A DNA stretch of 36,207 nt from Candidatus Neomarinimicrobiota bacterium (lineage in GTDB: Bacteria > Fidelibacterota > UBA8477 > JABMPR01), in NCBI GenBank assembly GCA_016784545.1, contig JADHUM010000048.1:1-36207 (forward strand). Reading direction: 5' to 3'. The translations under genes and the position numbers were made by a program. Below are positions 26,804-35,823 of this stretch, piece after piece. The notes under the pieces were generated by a model. It searched no databases, was not told the origin of the DNA, and saw only the letters and a list, made by a program, of their open reading frames with translations. Each line of letters starts with the position of its first letter. Positions within the stretch are counted from its first letter, which is position 1.

Positions 26804-28543
26804 ATGACAGAATCGGGAAACGCACCTTTGGAGAATGAATTAGAAACATTTTCTCTTAAGCTTTTCTCTGATCAGAAGAAGCCATCTGTTATAGGTTCTG
26901 GAGCCCTGGGAGGTAAAGCACAGGGGCTGTTTGGAATTAGTAAACACCTTGCCAATTCCTTTGATGCAGGGCAATTCAAAGAGATTGAATTCAATATTCC
27001 GTCTTTGGCAGTCATCCTCTCAGATGTATTTGACAGTTTTATGCAGGAGAACCGAGTCAGCCCCGAAATGCTTTTGGAGCAACCAGATGATCGGATAGCT
27101 CATACTTTTCAAAACTTTGATCTTCCTTTTGGGATACTGGGTGACCTCAAGTCAATCATTGATCAAATTCATTACCCATTGGCAGTGCGGTCTTCGAGTA
27201 TTCTTGAAGATGCGCTTGATGCGCCCTTTGCGGGTATCTATGCAACAAAAATGATCCCCAATAATGAAAGCGATACAGATGTTCGCTTTCGGAAGCTCAC
27301 TGAGGCCATCAAGTTTGTCTACGCATCCACCTTCTTCAAGGCAGCCAAAGATTATCGCAAAGCAATTAGCAAAGACCTCCTTGATGAAAAGATGGCAGTG
27401 ATTATACAAGAGGTCGTGGGTAAGCCCCATTTTGATAGATATTATCCGGATATTTCTGGTGTGGCCAGATCCTTTAATTATTATCCTCCCAGCCATTCAA
27501 AACCGGAAGATGGTATTGTCAATCTTGCCCTGGGTCTAGGCAAGACTATTGTGGATGGAGATCCATCCTGGTGGTTTACACCAAAGTCACCCAGAGCAAA
27601 TCCTCCATTTCTGGATGTGAGCGAATGGCTTAAGCAAACTCAGAATAAGTTCTGGAGTGTGAATTTAGGTTCTCCTCCTGCGTACAATCCCATCAGTGAA
27701 TCTGAGTACTTGATCCAATGTGGATTGAGAGAGGCTGAATATGATGATACGCTAAAATCTGTTGCATCTACCTATGACCCACGAAATGATCGGATCAATG
27801 TAGGACTGGGCGAGATTGGTCCGCGAATGGTCACTTTTGCTCCAATCCTTGTTTACAATCAATTCCCGCTAAATGATTTGTTAAAAAACATAGTGGAAAT
27901 CTGCGTAGACGCTTTGAATTCACCAGTGGAAATTGAATTTGCCATAACCCTTAACCCAACACGGTTTGGATTACTTCAGGTCAGACCCTTATTAGCACTA
28001 GCTGATGAAATAGACATTCAGGATGATGAATTTACAGGTAAAGATATCCTGCTCGCCTCAGAACGGGTTCTGGGAAATGGTGAAAATAGTAATATTGAGC
28101 ATATTGTGTTTGTGAAGCCCCAAACCTTTGACGCAAAGCACACGCCTCAGATCGCCCGTGAGATAGAAGCGGTTAATGTCACAGCCATTGAGAACGGAAT
28201 AGACTATCTTTTAATAGGTTTTGGCCGCTGGGGTAGTTCAGATCCCTGGTTGGGAACTCCAGTAACCTGGGGACAAATATCTCAGGCCAAAATAATTGTT
28301 GAATCAACTTTACCTGAGATGGATAAAGAGTTTAGCCAAGGGTCTCACTTTTTCCACAATATCACCAGTTTTGGGGTAAGTTATTTCTCTCTCAGACATT
28401 CTGATGATCATGGTCTTGATTGGGAATGGTTAGATAAACAAGCATGCGTATCTGAGACTGATTATATTAAGCATGTTAAGCTGGTTAAACCCTTAACAGT
28501 CAAGGTGGATGGTCGTAGTGGCCGGGGTATAATAATAAAATGA
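26804..28543 (+). CDS. PEP synthase/PPDK ATP-binding-domain protein without catalytic His domain
   Basis: ATG 26804, behind AAGGAAGG, is a better start than the GTG at 26765 and gives 579 residues. The protein matches the ATP-grasp-like domain of PEP synthase and pyruvate phosphate dikinase: glycine loop GALGGKAQG (33-41), VRSSSILEDA (128-137) with FAGIYAT, MAVIIQEVV (197-205), GLGKTIVDG, and EIEF...LLQVRP (376-395). No phosphohistidine swivelling domain (TSHAA-type) and no PEP/pyruvate TIM barrel follow. Instead a C-terminal domain with GFGRWGSSDPWLG (472-484) and QGSHFFHN (512-519) is present, which the next gene shares. The full dikinase reaction is therefore not expected; it may phosphorylate or sense something else. 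Proteins of this type occur in Bacteroidetes relatives and have no assigned role, as far as I know. Confidence 0.8.
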   Translation: MTESGNAPLENELETFSLKLFSDQKKPSVIGSGALGGKAQGLFGISKHLANSFDAGQFKEIEFNIPSLAVILSDVFDSFMQENRVSPEMLLEQPDDRIAHTFQNFDLPFGILGDLKSIIDQIHYPLAVRSSSILEDALDAPFAGIYATKMIPNNESDTDVRFRKLTEAIKFVYASTFFKAAKDYRKAISKDLLDEKMAVIIQEVVGKPHFDRYYPDISGVARSFNYYPPSHSKPEDGIVNLALGLGKTIVDGDPSWWFTPKSPRANPPFLDVSEWLKQTQNKFWSVNLGSPPAYNPISESEYLIQCGLREAEYDDTLKSVASTYDPRNDRINVGLGEIGPRMVTFAPILVYNQFPLNDLLKNIVEICVDALNSPVEIEFAITLNPTRFGLLQVRPLLALADEIDIQDDEFTGKDILLASERVLGNGENSNIEHIVFVKPQTFDAKHTPQIAREIEAVNVTAIENGIDYLLIGFGRWGSSDPWLGTPVTWGQISQAKIIVESTLPEMDKEFSQGSHFFHNITSFGVSYFSLRHSDDHGLDWEWLDKQACVSETDYIKHVKLVKPLTVKVDGRSGRGIIIK

Positions 28544-31500
28544 ATATGAAGAAGAAAAGTCGCTCAGCATTATTACTCCAAGAGTTAAGGGAGCGTGAAA
28601 AAGAACTGCGTTGCATCTATGAGATAGATGAAATTCTTAACCAGCAAGACTCCAGCATAGATGAATTATTGAACCAAATTGTCCATATTATTCCCAGTGG
28701 ATGGCAATATCCTGATATTTGTCAGGCTAGAATTACATTTGAAGATCAAGAGTATTGCAGTAGAAAGTGTGTTGAGTCTAACTGGGGACTTCAAGCTGAT
28801 ATCATTATCCAAGACGAAAAAGTCGGCTCCGTTGATATTAGTTATATCGAAGAGCGTCCCAACGAGGTTCAAGGCCCTTTCCTAAAAGAAGAACAGGATT
28901 TAATTCATTCAATAGCACGACACATTAAAATTGCTCTACAGCATCGTTTATTAAAGAACCTGTTCGATAGAAAAGGTGATGTTGAGAAGCACGATGATGA
29001 ATGGGTTACCATACTTGAACTCCTCAGGAATACGGATTCACCCTTATTAGAACGTCTATCTAGAAAAATGACTAACTTTCTCTTCCTTGGGGGTAGTGAA
29101 GAGGCCAAAGAGCTGTTAGAACATTTCAGTCCGACCTATAAAGAAGATGACACTGGTCTTGTAGAAAATCTGAATCAGCCCAGGAAAAGGGTCCAGGTAC
29201 AGGATCTTCTCCCCATAAGTGAAAGAGTATTTCAGATAGCTGTTGACACACTTGGAAAAAACAACGCACTTCAAGCTATCCAAAAATGGATAAGGGAAGA
29301 AAAATCCTCATTTCTGGTAAATGTTCTGGGAGATTCTAAAAGCAGTTTAAATGATATCTCAGATGCCATAGGACGGTACCATCATCTAGATCCCAGTGGT
29401 ACTGAGCTGTCCCTTCCTCGCCAGAAGGCTTTTCAAGTATCATTAGTCAGAAGACTGCTTTCTGATCAAACCCATTTCATCAACGTGGCGAAGAACTATT
29501 TCAATGTAAACGATTTTTATGAGCTTTTGAATCGTGTAATAACCCCTGCAAAAGGCAGTGGGAAACTCGGTGGTAAAAGCGCTGGCGTTGCTTTGGCTGA
29601 TAAAATATTAAAGGCCTCTCCTAAGTATAAAGATCTATTAGAAAATATTAAGACACCCAAAACCTGGTATATTACATCTGATGGGAGTAGAAGTTTCCTA
29701 GTATACAACAACCTGGAAGAAGTATTTGACCAGAAGTATAAAGAGATTGCCCAGATTCAGTTTGAATACCCCCACGTGATTCAGGTGTTTAAGAATTCAC
29801 ATCTCCCTCCTGAGATTGTCAGGGGTTTAGCTTTAGCCCTGGATGATTTTGGCGATAGTCCTCTCATCGTCAGAAGTTCCAGTTTGTTAGAGGATGGGCT
29901 TGGTGCTGCCTTTGCCGGAAAATATCGTAGCGTGTTTATTGCAAATCAAGGCACTAAGCAGGAGCGGTTAATCGCTTTGATCGATGCTATCGCAGAAGTT
30001 TATGCTTCAATGTTTGGACCCGATCCAATAAAATATCGTGCTGAGAGAAACTTGCTTGATTTCCATGAAGAGATGGGAATTATGATTCAGGAGGTTGTTG
30101 GTAAAAAAGTAGGCCAGTATTACTTCCCAGCTTACGCGGGAGTTGCATTGAGTAAAAATGACTTTCTATGGTCTCCCCGAATTAAACCGGAGGATGGATT
30201 GATTCGTCTTGTGCCAGGATTAGGAACCGGAGCTGTCGATCGAGTAGGGGACGATTATCCTGCATTGATAGCGCCTGGGCAACCGAAATTATCCGTTAAT
30301 GCTACTCTTGATGAGCAAATTAGATATTCCCCTAAAGCCATAGATGTCATCAATCTAACAACCAATTCATTCGAAACGATTGAACTGCGTAAGATGATGA
30401 GTGAGATCGCATCGGAATATCCGAATATTACCGAAGTAATGTCCATTCTGGACAACGATAGATTCAGAAAGATCATGCCCTTACTTGATAACCTTGAAGA
30501 ATCAAATTTGGTCGTTACTTTTGATGTGCTCAAGAAACAGACTCACTTTATTGAGCAGATGCATGCTATTCTTACTGTTCTAGAAGAAATATTGGGAGTG
30601 CCAGTTGATATTGAGTTCGCCTCTGACGGTGATGATCTGTACTTGTTGCAATGTCGACCTCAAAGCTATGGTGAAGAGTATGAGCCCATAGATATACCTG
30701 CAGGTATCCCTAAAGACAAAATTCTATTCTCAGCTAATCGTTACGTCTCAAACGGTCTGGTTAAAGGCATTACCCATGTTGTCTATGTTGATCCAGAAAG
30801 CTATAGTAAGCTTGGATCAAGAGAGGAATTGCTTAATGTTGGACGAGCTATAGGAAAGTTAAATCAACTACTGCCGCGTAGATGCTTTATTCTCATGGGA
30901 CCTGGACGCTGGGGTAGTCGTGGTGATATCAGGTTGGGTGTTAATGTTACCTACTCTGATATTTGTAATACAGCTATGCTCATTGAAGTCGCCCGCAAAC
31001 AAGGAAGTTATGTTCCAGATCTTTCGTTTGGGACGCACTTCTTTCAAGATCTGGTTGAGGCTTCCATTCGGTATTTGCCCTTATACCCAGATGAACATGG
31101 AAATGTCTTTAACGATAATTTCTTTTCAGGATCAAGCAATATTCTTAAGCAGCTACTGCCGGAATACGCTTCCCTCGCTGATACTATAAAAGTCATTGAT
31201 GTAAATAACTCCTTTAGTGGTCAAGAATTGTCCGTTTTTATGAATTCAAGCCAAAACAGAGCGGAAGCTCATATTACTGAGCCAGATCAAAGCAATAATG
31301 TACCAGTTCGAAGGAAGAAATCCACCTATACCAATATTGACGCTTTCAATCATTGGAAATGGCGTATGGATATAGTCAAGAAAATAGCCGGTTATCTGGA
31401 TCCAATCAGATTTGGCGTAAAAGCCTTTTACGTATTCGGAAGTGTGAAAAATTCCACGGCAGGTCCTGAGAGCGATATTGATATTTTGATACATTTTCAA

Positions 31501-31752
31501 GGAACTGACCAACAGAAGTCCGATTTTTTATTATGGCTAAAAGCATGGAGTTTAGGAATTTCAGAAATGAATTTCCTATGCTCTGGCGTGAAAGCGGGTA
31601 CGCTTTTGGATATTCATCTGGTAACAGATAAGGATATAGAAAACCGAAGTAGTTTTGCTGCGAAGATAAATGCTGTAAGTGATGCAGCCCTGCCATTGGA
31701 GATGGGACATCTTGTGGGGAATGGAACTGATACACAAACAATTCGAGCTTAA
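28540..31752 (+). CDS. Multi-domain protein: sensor, PPDK-like ATP-binding, nucleotidyltransferase
   Basis: This 1070-residue protein starts within the stop of the preceding gene (ATGA), so translation is coupled. Residues 15-140 resemble a GAF-like sensor found in front of some histidine kinases (ELRCIYEIDEIL, IPSGWQYPDICQARITF, GPFLKEEQDLI). A helical region follows (150-330). The PPDK-like ATP-binding part spans about 340-710: GKLGGKSAG, VRSSSLLEDGLGAAFAG (444-460), IMIQEVVG, PEDGLIRLVPGLG, DIEF and LLQCRP (690-707). The GRWGS domain comes next (MGPGRWGSRGDIRLG, FGTHFFQD, about 785-850). The last part (930-1055) is a Pol-beta-type nucleotidyltransferase with FGS (966-968), SDID (D979, D981) and a third acidic residue D1024 (LLDIHLV). 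The phosphohistidine and PEP-binding domains are missing. The set looks like a sensor coupled to a nucleotide-transfer enzyme; the target is unknown. Confidence 0.8.
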   Translation: MNMKKKSRSALLLQELREREKELRCIYEIDEILNQQDSSIDELLNQIVHIIPSGWQYPDICQARITFEDQEYCSRKCVESNWGLQADIIIQDEKVGSVDISYIEERPNEVQGPFLKEEQDLIHSIARHIKIALQHRLLKNLFDRKGDVEKHDDEWVTILELLRNTDSPLLERLSRKMTNFLFLGGSEEAKELLEHFSPTYKEDDTGLVENLNQPRKRVQVQDLLPISERVFQIAVDTLGKNNALQAIQKWIREEKSSFLVNVLGDSKSSLNDISDAIGRYHHLDPSGTELSLPRQKAFQVSLVRRLLSDQTHFINVAKNYFNVNDFYELLNRVITPAKGSGKLGGKSAGVALADKILKASPKYKDLLENIKTPKTWYITSDGSRSFLVYNNLEEVFDQKYKEIAQIQFEYPHVIQVFKNSHLPPEIVRGLALALDDFGDSPLIVRSSSLLEDGLGAAFAGKYRSVFIANQGTKQERLIALIDAIAEVYASMFGPDPIKYRAERNLLDFHEEMGIMIQEVVGKKVGQYYFPAYAGVALSKNDFLWSPRIKPEDGLIRLVPGLGTGAVDRVGDDYPALIAPGQPKLSVNATLDEQIRYSPKAIDVINLTTNSFETIELRKMMSEIASEYPNITEVMSILDNDRFRKIMPLLDNLEESNLVVTFDVLKKQTHFIEQMHAILTVLEEILGVPVDIEFASDGDDLYLLQCRPQSYGEEYEPIDIPAGIPKDKILFSANRYVSNGLVKGITHVVYVDPESYSKLGSREELLNVGRAIGKLNQLLPRRCFILMGPGRWGSRGDIRLGVNVTYSDICNTAMLIEVARKQGSYVPDLSFGTHFFQDLVEASIRYLPLYPDEHGNVFNDNFFSGSSNILKQLLPEYASLADTIKVIDVNNSFSGQELSVFMNSSQNRAEAHITEPDQSNNVPVRRKKSTYTNIDAFNHWKWRMDIVKKIAGYLDPIRFGVKAFYVFGSVKNSTAGPESDIDILIHFQGTDQQKSDFLLWLKAWSLGISEMNFLCSGVKAGTLLDIHLVTDKDIENRSSFAAKINAVSDAALPLEMGHLVGNGTDTQTIRA

Positions 31753-32615
31753 AGAAGTAATCGCTCAGCGAGCTCAGGGTGGTCTAAGTCAAACTTGATA
31801 ACAGCTAGTTCTGGACCTTCATAGGCTGCACTGAACGCATAAGTTTCACCAATCTTTTCCTGCCACTGGCCTGTAATTCGTGCTGATTCATGGATATGGC
31901 CATGAAGCGTAATCTTTGGTTGCTTTTGTTCTATAAAACGTTTTATAGCTATACTACCTACATGAACATCCAGTGGGGCATGATCAACCATTTGACCATC
32001 TAGAGCTGCCCGATCAAGGTTTGTTTTGTATGGGGGTGAGTGGAAGAGGCAAACTATTTTGGCCATATCTTCAAATTCAAAAAGCCGCACTAAATCTTTC
32101 TGGATCGTCTCATAGCGTAGAATATCAGGGTCAGTCTGTGTAGTATGCATTCCTTCTTCGGGAGAAATACACCCTGGATCCACAAATCGAGACACATCAT
32201 AGCGTTCCCAGTCCTTCAGCTGAAATGGAGTTGGGGGTACATAGGAATAGCCAACAATGGAGTGATTTGAACAAATCACTTTCTTATAATGGATATATTC
32301 CCAGAGCGTATCAAGTCCAGCAGTTATCAAATCTGTTTCCAAAGCTTTGGGATCATCATTCCCCATAATAAGCATGACTTTTGGATATTGCTCCTTAAGA
32401 GAATTCTTCAGGCTTTGGAATTTTGGTTGGAGGTAATCCTTGATGAAATCAGGATACTGAGCAGATGAAAACATGGCATGGGGAAATATATCACCACCCA
32501 GGAGAACTACCTTTGGTTTCTCTGATTCTATAGCTTGAAATAATTTATCATACCAAGAGATTCGGCCATGCAGGTCAGATACGAAAAAGGCTATTGTCCT
32601 CAATGAATTCTTCAC
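31749..32615 (-). CDS. Calcineurin-like metallophosphoesterase
   Basis: A GTG at 32615-32613 with AAAGGA five bases upstream gives a 288-residue protein that begins just before the first metal motif. Motifs are in order: SDLHG (D-x-H), GGDIF (GD), IMGNDDPK (GNxD/E), LFHSPPYKTNLD, and TLHGHIHES (GHxH). The enzyme would hydrolyse a phosphomonoester or diester at a two-metal site. There is no signal peptide, so it is cytosolic. It converges on the PPDK-nucleotidyltransferase gene, with the two 3' ends overlapping by 4 bases and no terminator between them. A functional link to the nucleotidyltransferase (removal of a nucleotide or phosphate) is tempting, but opposite orientation gives no support. 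Confidence 0.85.
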   Translation of the reverse strand: MKNSLRTIAFFVSDLHGRISWYDKLFQAIESEKPKVVLLGGDIFPHAMFSSAQYPDFIKDYLQPKFQSLKNSLKEQYPKVMLIMGNDDPKALETDLITAGLDTLWEYIHYKKVICSNHSIVGYSYVPPTPFQLKDWERYDVSRFVDPGCISPEEGMHTTQTDPDILRYETIQKDLVRLFEFEDMAKIVCLFHSPPYKTNLDRAALDGQMVDHAPLDVHVGSIAIKRFIEQKQPKITLHGHIHESARITGQWQEKIGETYAFSAAYEGPELAVIKFDLDHPELAERLLL

Positions 32616-32783
32616 GTTGTTCCTTTGGTTGAGCGACTGCAATACGCATGGAAAAGTCGATTTGGGAATGAAGTTAAATTAGTGATCATCGAATCATATT
32701 AATATATCAAAGCGCACAAAATTGTGATGCTGCTTCAGCCAGATTAGCCGTGTGAGTCTGGATGGTTTTTGATGGCCAGACAC

Positions 32784-32957
32784 TCGCTCTTTCAGAGCGA
32801 ACTCGTGTACCCAGGGCTCTCCTACGCACATTGTGCTTCGGCGAACATCCCTAATATTGTTGTAGTAATAATGGTTTGATTGGCTTGCTGACCGAAGCTC
32901 CTCCATAGAGGAGCGCAGGTTGAGCCCGCATGCCGTAGCTCGAAGAGCGTAGGCATG
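32784..32957. repeat. Cluster of three stem-loops beside the tRNA relic
   Basis: The stems are TCGCTCT/AGAGCGA (7 pairs, 3-base loop), GCTCCTC/GAGGAGC (7 pairs, 4-base loop) and CATGCC/GGCATG (6 pairs plus inner GCTC/GAGC). The last ends right at the 3' end of the tRNA-like sequence. No T runs follow. Minus-strand frames across them are short and look like structured DNA rather than protein. Confidence 0.5.
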
Positions 32958-33040
32958 TACCCGGGGCCGGAATCGAACCGGCACGCCTGTTTAGGGCGAG
33001 GGATTTTAAGTCCTGAATAAGTCAATGATAGCCAGCGGGT
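32958..33040 (-). tRNA. tRNA-Leu(UAA), degraded: only the 3' half is sound
   Basis: On the minus strand the T arm (GCCGG TTCGATT CCGGC), the 3' acceptor strand CCCGGGT plus A, a long variable region (CTCGCCCTAAACAGGCG) and the anticodon loop CTTAAAA (anticodon UAA) are intact. The 5' side fails: the anticodon stem 5' strand reads CAGGA against TCCCT (3 of 5 pairs), the D arm lacks its GG and normal stem, and the 5' acceptor reads ACCCGCT, so only 5 of 7 pairs form. Total length (83) fits tRNA-Leu. It may be a decayed tRNA gene, or the 3' part left as an attachment-site copy by an integrated element. CCA is not encoded. Confidence 0.6.
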
Positions 33041-33576
33041 TACGGTGATTGTGTCAAAATATTTGAGAAGATATTCGTTTATAAGGTAACTTTTGAATGT
33101 GGAAATTTGGGGACCTGCTGGGGAAGGTTTTTCTGAACCCCCTTATAAAGCTTATAGAGTAAAGCTCAAAATGATAGCGCTTTGGATATCAGGTCCGAAG
33201 TACCCCAAATTCACTCAATTACAGTAGTTTGATAGTTTCCACAAATTAGCCCACGGATTATGATTGCAACGCTAGACCCCATCAAATACCAATAAATTGT
33301 CAATATACCGTAAACTGAGAATTACCATATCAAAAAATCAGGAAGTTCGGACATCCATTATCAAACTCACGAAGTCTTAAATGTATATCTATTGCGTGAT
33401 CCATAACGATGAATATATTTCAAGCACTTATAGACACAAAGGTTGGGGGAATTTTAATAGTAATTAGATCTATCCATTAAATGTTTAATGATGTGATGCT
33501 TAATACTATTTTTGTAAGTCATTAAATTGAAAGGATGAAGAACCCTACGATTACTCAAATTGATGGAGAATGAACC

Positions 33577-34407
33577 GTGGATGTTGAAAAGACCGATGAT
33601 CTTCAAATAGAAGAATTAGTTGAACTAAAACCTGAATCACCCCCCCAAAAAAGCAACACCATAAAAGTTGGGAAAAGAACAGCATTTGTTTATACAGGGG
33701 CTGCGATTCTAATTGTTGTTGTTGGTATGCGAACCTTGCTTCAAATGGCCGACGAAGGGTTCGGCTTGGTAGAATATATTACCATCGGAGCTCTCATGGT
33801 TGAATTTTCGGTTTTGCTCCTCTATGCTGTAACGATATACTCTGTCAGCAAGGACGATGCACGAAAGGAAGGATTTGCTGTCCAGAGTCAAGATATGCCA
33901 GCAGTTGCCATACAATTACAAATGTTATCTCAGTCTGTCACCACCGAAATTAAACAGATGCAGGCACAAAATGATCGACTTCATGCACTTTATGATAAAG
34001 ATATTACTGCCTTGTCTGAGGGATTGTCTGATCTAACACAACAATTCAAAAATGCCTTAGGTCAAATCGCCGGTCAACAAAACTCCAGCCATGGTCAAAC
34101 TGAGATTCTTATCCAGACAATTTCTGAATTCAAACAGGGATTTGCAAAATCCAATGATGAACAATCATCCAATCAATCGGTTGAGAAATTCCTAGCTCAG
34201 TTGGTTGAGAATGAAGTAAAAACCAATCTATTAAACGAGAAATTGTTAGAACAATTAGCTAAGAATGAGCATCAAATGGGTCAGTATAATGAACAAATAT
34301 TGAATCTAGCTACCGGCATTAAAGAAGTAGTGGAAGAGCAAGTCACATTGCGTATTCGCCAGGAAATTCAACATATCCTTTCAGCTCCTTTTGTAAAGCG
34401 GAGTTGA
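33577..34407 (+). CDS. GldL-like inner-membrane motor protein (type IX secretion)
   Basis: This 276-residue protein has two close membrane helices (about 36-57 and 67-90), then a long Gln/Asn/Glu-rich coiled-coil region to the C-terminus. This is the topology of GldL/PorL, the stator of the T9SS proton-driven motor. The first helix begins with VY and ends with a basic residue (R52 in VGMRTLLQ). The second holds a buried acidic residue, E76 (GALMVEFSVLLL), at the place of the key glutamate of GldL (GLLTEALIFFF in Flavobacterium, from memory). Overall identity is low, so the assignment rests on topology, these residues, the GldM-like gene 6 bases downstream, and T9SS cargo in the same window. 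The N-terminal 35 residues are acidic and differ from the usual short start. Confidence 0.55.
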   Translation: MDVEKTDDLQIEELVELKPESPPQKSNTIKVGKRTAFVYTGAAILIVVVGMRTLLQMADEGFGLVEYITIGALMVEFSVLLLYAVTIYSVSKDDARKEGFAVQSQDMPAVAIQLQMLSQSVTTEIKQMQAQNDRLHALYDKDITALSEGLSDLTQQFKNALGQIAGQQNSSHGQTEILIQTISEFKQGFAKSNDEQSSNQSVEKFLAQLVENEVKTNLLNEKLLEQLAKNEHQMGQYNEQILNLATGIKEVVEEQVTLRIRQEIQHILSAPFVKRS

Positions 34408-34413
34408 TCGTAG

Positions 34414-35823
34414 ATGAAAAGAAAAGGCGTTGAGGTCTATTTTGTTATCTACCTCGCAACAATAATCAGTTTTTTTGCCATCGAGGGGGAGGTAAAGAAC
34501 TATAAAGAGCGGCAAAAGGATATAATTGAAGTTATTTCCCGGGAGAAGATTGAGCAGCTGGTAAATATAGACCGGGTTGAGCCAGTTAATGATATTGACA
34601 GTTTGACTCTCAATGTAAAACTGATTGGCTATTATAATCCAGAAACACTAGAGGGAGTCGTAAGATTCGATCCAGTGCTATTGGATGATTCGGTTTTTTA
34701 TGAGAGCCACACCTTCCCCTTAATCTTAATGACGTCCGGAAACGTCGGTTGGTATTCAGCCCGCATCCCCAAGGCTGTATTTGGAGAATTTGGAGCAATC
34801 CCATATAATGTGACAGCAGAGATAAAAGTTTCTCCAGCCTTTAACGAAAAAGTACGGCAGCGATGGCTAGCAGATTATAAGGATGAAAAAGTTGTTAAAA
34901 AACTCATCGAGACTATTGATCGGGTTGGCCACATTAGTTTGGTGAAATCATTGCCAAACGCAATTGTCCCCAGTGGTGGGGGTAATCTATCCCCATTTAC
35001 GCTCCAATCGGCCAAGGCGCAATATTCTGCCCTGGTAGGTCTGGATTGGGAGGTACAGATTTTTGTAGGTGGTGTGAATTCCAGGGATGATTTTCATATT
35101 GAAATTGTTGAAGGTGCAACACTGGTCCAGAATGAGACTATTGCGGTGCCCGAAATGAAAATATCTGGTCAGGCAAAAAATAATGGCCGAATTGTGGTGA
35201 TTGGGACGAGAGCATCAGATAATGAACAGGACACTGTAGCTTTCGATATTAAGGTTCGACCGCCAATTTGGGTGAAAACACCTACATCTCGAGAAGTCTA
35301 TGTCGGCGAGCAATACACCTTTGATGGTAGTTTGTTGGATATCCCCTTAGAGAATATGCAGGTCAAAATAACAGGAACCGGGGTGAATGATCAAGAAAGG
35401 CTTGTGCCTGGAGCTAGAGCAATGATGCCGACCTTCGAGAAAGAGGGTGAGCTATTATTTCAAGTGATGGTCAATAGCGTGGAGATTCCTGGAATGAACC
35501 ACGCTGTAATTATCAAAACACCACCTCCACCTGAAATTAAACTGTTATCCAGGGAACCATCTGGTAGCAATAATCTGATTTTTGAATTAATCACATATGG
35601 TCAGATTAATGAGGTAATCAGCTTTCAACAGCGTGGTGGAATTATCAGGAACCAACAATTAGCCGATCCAGATATTCGGGGCAATAAGAAGTATTACCGC
35701 TGGCTCGTTGAGCTTGAAAAACCATTCAAAGAAAATGAGACCTTCCAAGAAATCAGTTTTAAAGTATGGGACAAATATGAACAATTTTCCGAGCACCGTA
35801 AACAGTACCAGTATAATTTTTAA
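34414..35823 (+). CDS. GldM-like motor/periplasmic shaft protein (type IX secretion)
   Basis: This 469-residue protein has one N-terminal membrane helix (VEVYFVIYLATIISFFAIEG, about 6-25) with basic residues before it, and a long periplasmic part. The first portion is helical and charged (about 26-190); the rest is a series of Ig-like beta domains, with RPPIWVKTP and TPPPPEIKLLS as proline-rich joints. GldM/PorM has this plan: one helix that sits among the GldL helices, a helical D1 and three beta domains forming the shaft. Length is close to the usual about 500. The gene lies 6 bases after the GldL-like gene, so the two are an operon. Without a profile search the family call stays provisional. 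Confidence 0.55.
   Translation: MKRKGVEVYFVIYLATIISFFAIEGEVKNYKERQKDIIEVISREKIEQLVNIDRVEPVNDIDSLTLNVKLIGYYNPETLEGVVRFDPVLLDDSVFYESHTFPLILMTSGNVGWYSARIPKAVFGEFGAIPYNVTAEIKVSPAFNEKVRQRWLADYKDEKVVKKLIETIDRVGHISLVKSLPNAIVPSGGGNLSPFTLQSAKAQYSALVGLDWEVQIFVGGVNSRDDFHIEIVEGATLVQNETIAVPEMKISGQAKNNGRIVVIGTRASDNEQDTVAFDIKVRPPIWVKTPTSREVYVGEQYTFDGSLLDIPLENMQVKITGTGVNDQERLVPGARAMMPTFEKEGELLFQVMVNSVEIPGMNHAVIIKTPPPPEIKLLSREPSGSNNLIFELITYGQINEVISFQQRGGIIRNQQLADPDIRGNKKYYRWLVELEKPFKENETFQEISFKVWDKYEQFSEHRKQYQYNF

Larger units (their letters stand above)
32616..33576. other. Large non-coding region with hairpins and a tRNA relic
   Basis: No gene with coding character is seen. Three stem-loops lie at 32784-32800 (TCGCTCT/AGAGCGA), 32897-32914 (GCTCCTC/GAGGAGC) and 32929-32957 (CATGCC/GGCATG with inner pairing). 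The degraded tRNA-Leu follows on the minus strand. From about 33060 the DNA is AT-rich without notable structure and should carry the promoter for the GldL-like gene. Confidence 0.5.

Noticed and set aside
32694-33025. Minus-strand ORFs running out of the tRNA relic (possible GIY-YIG gene)
   Set aside because: GIY-YIG genes often follow tRNAs, but no GIY or YIG motif is visible, and the frames run over three stem-loops.
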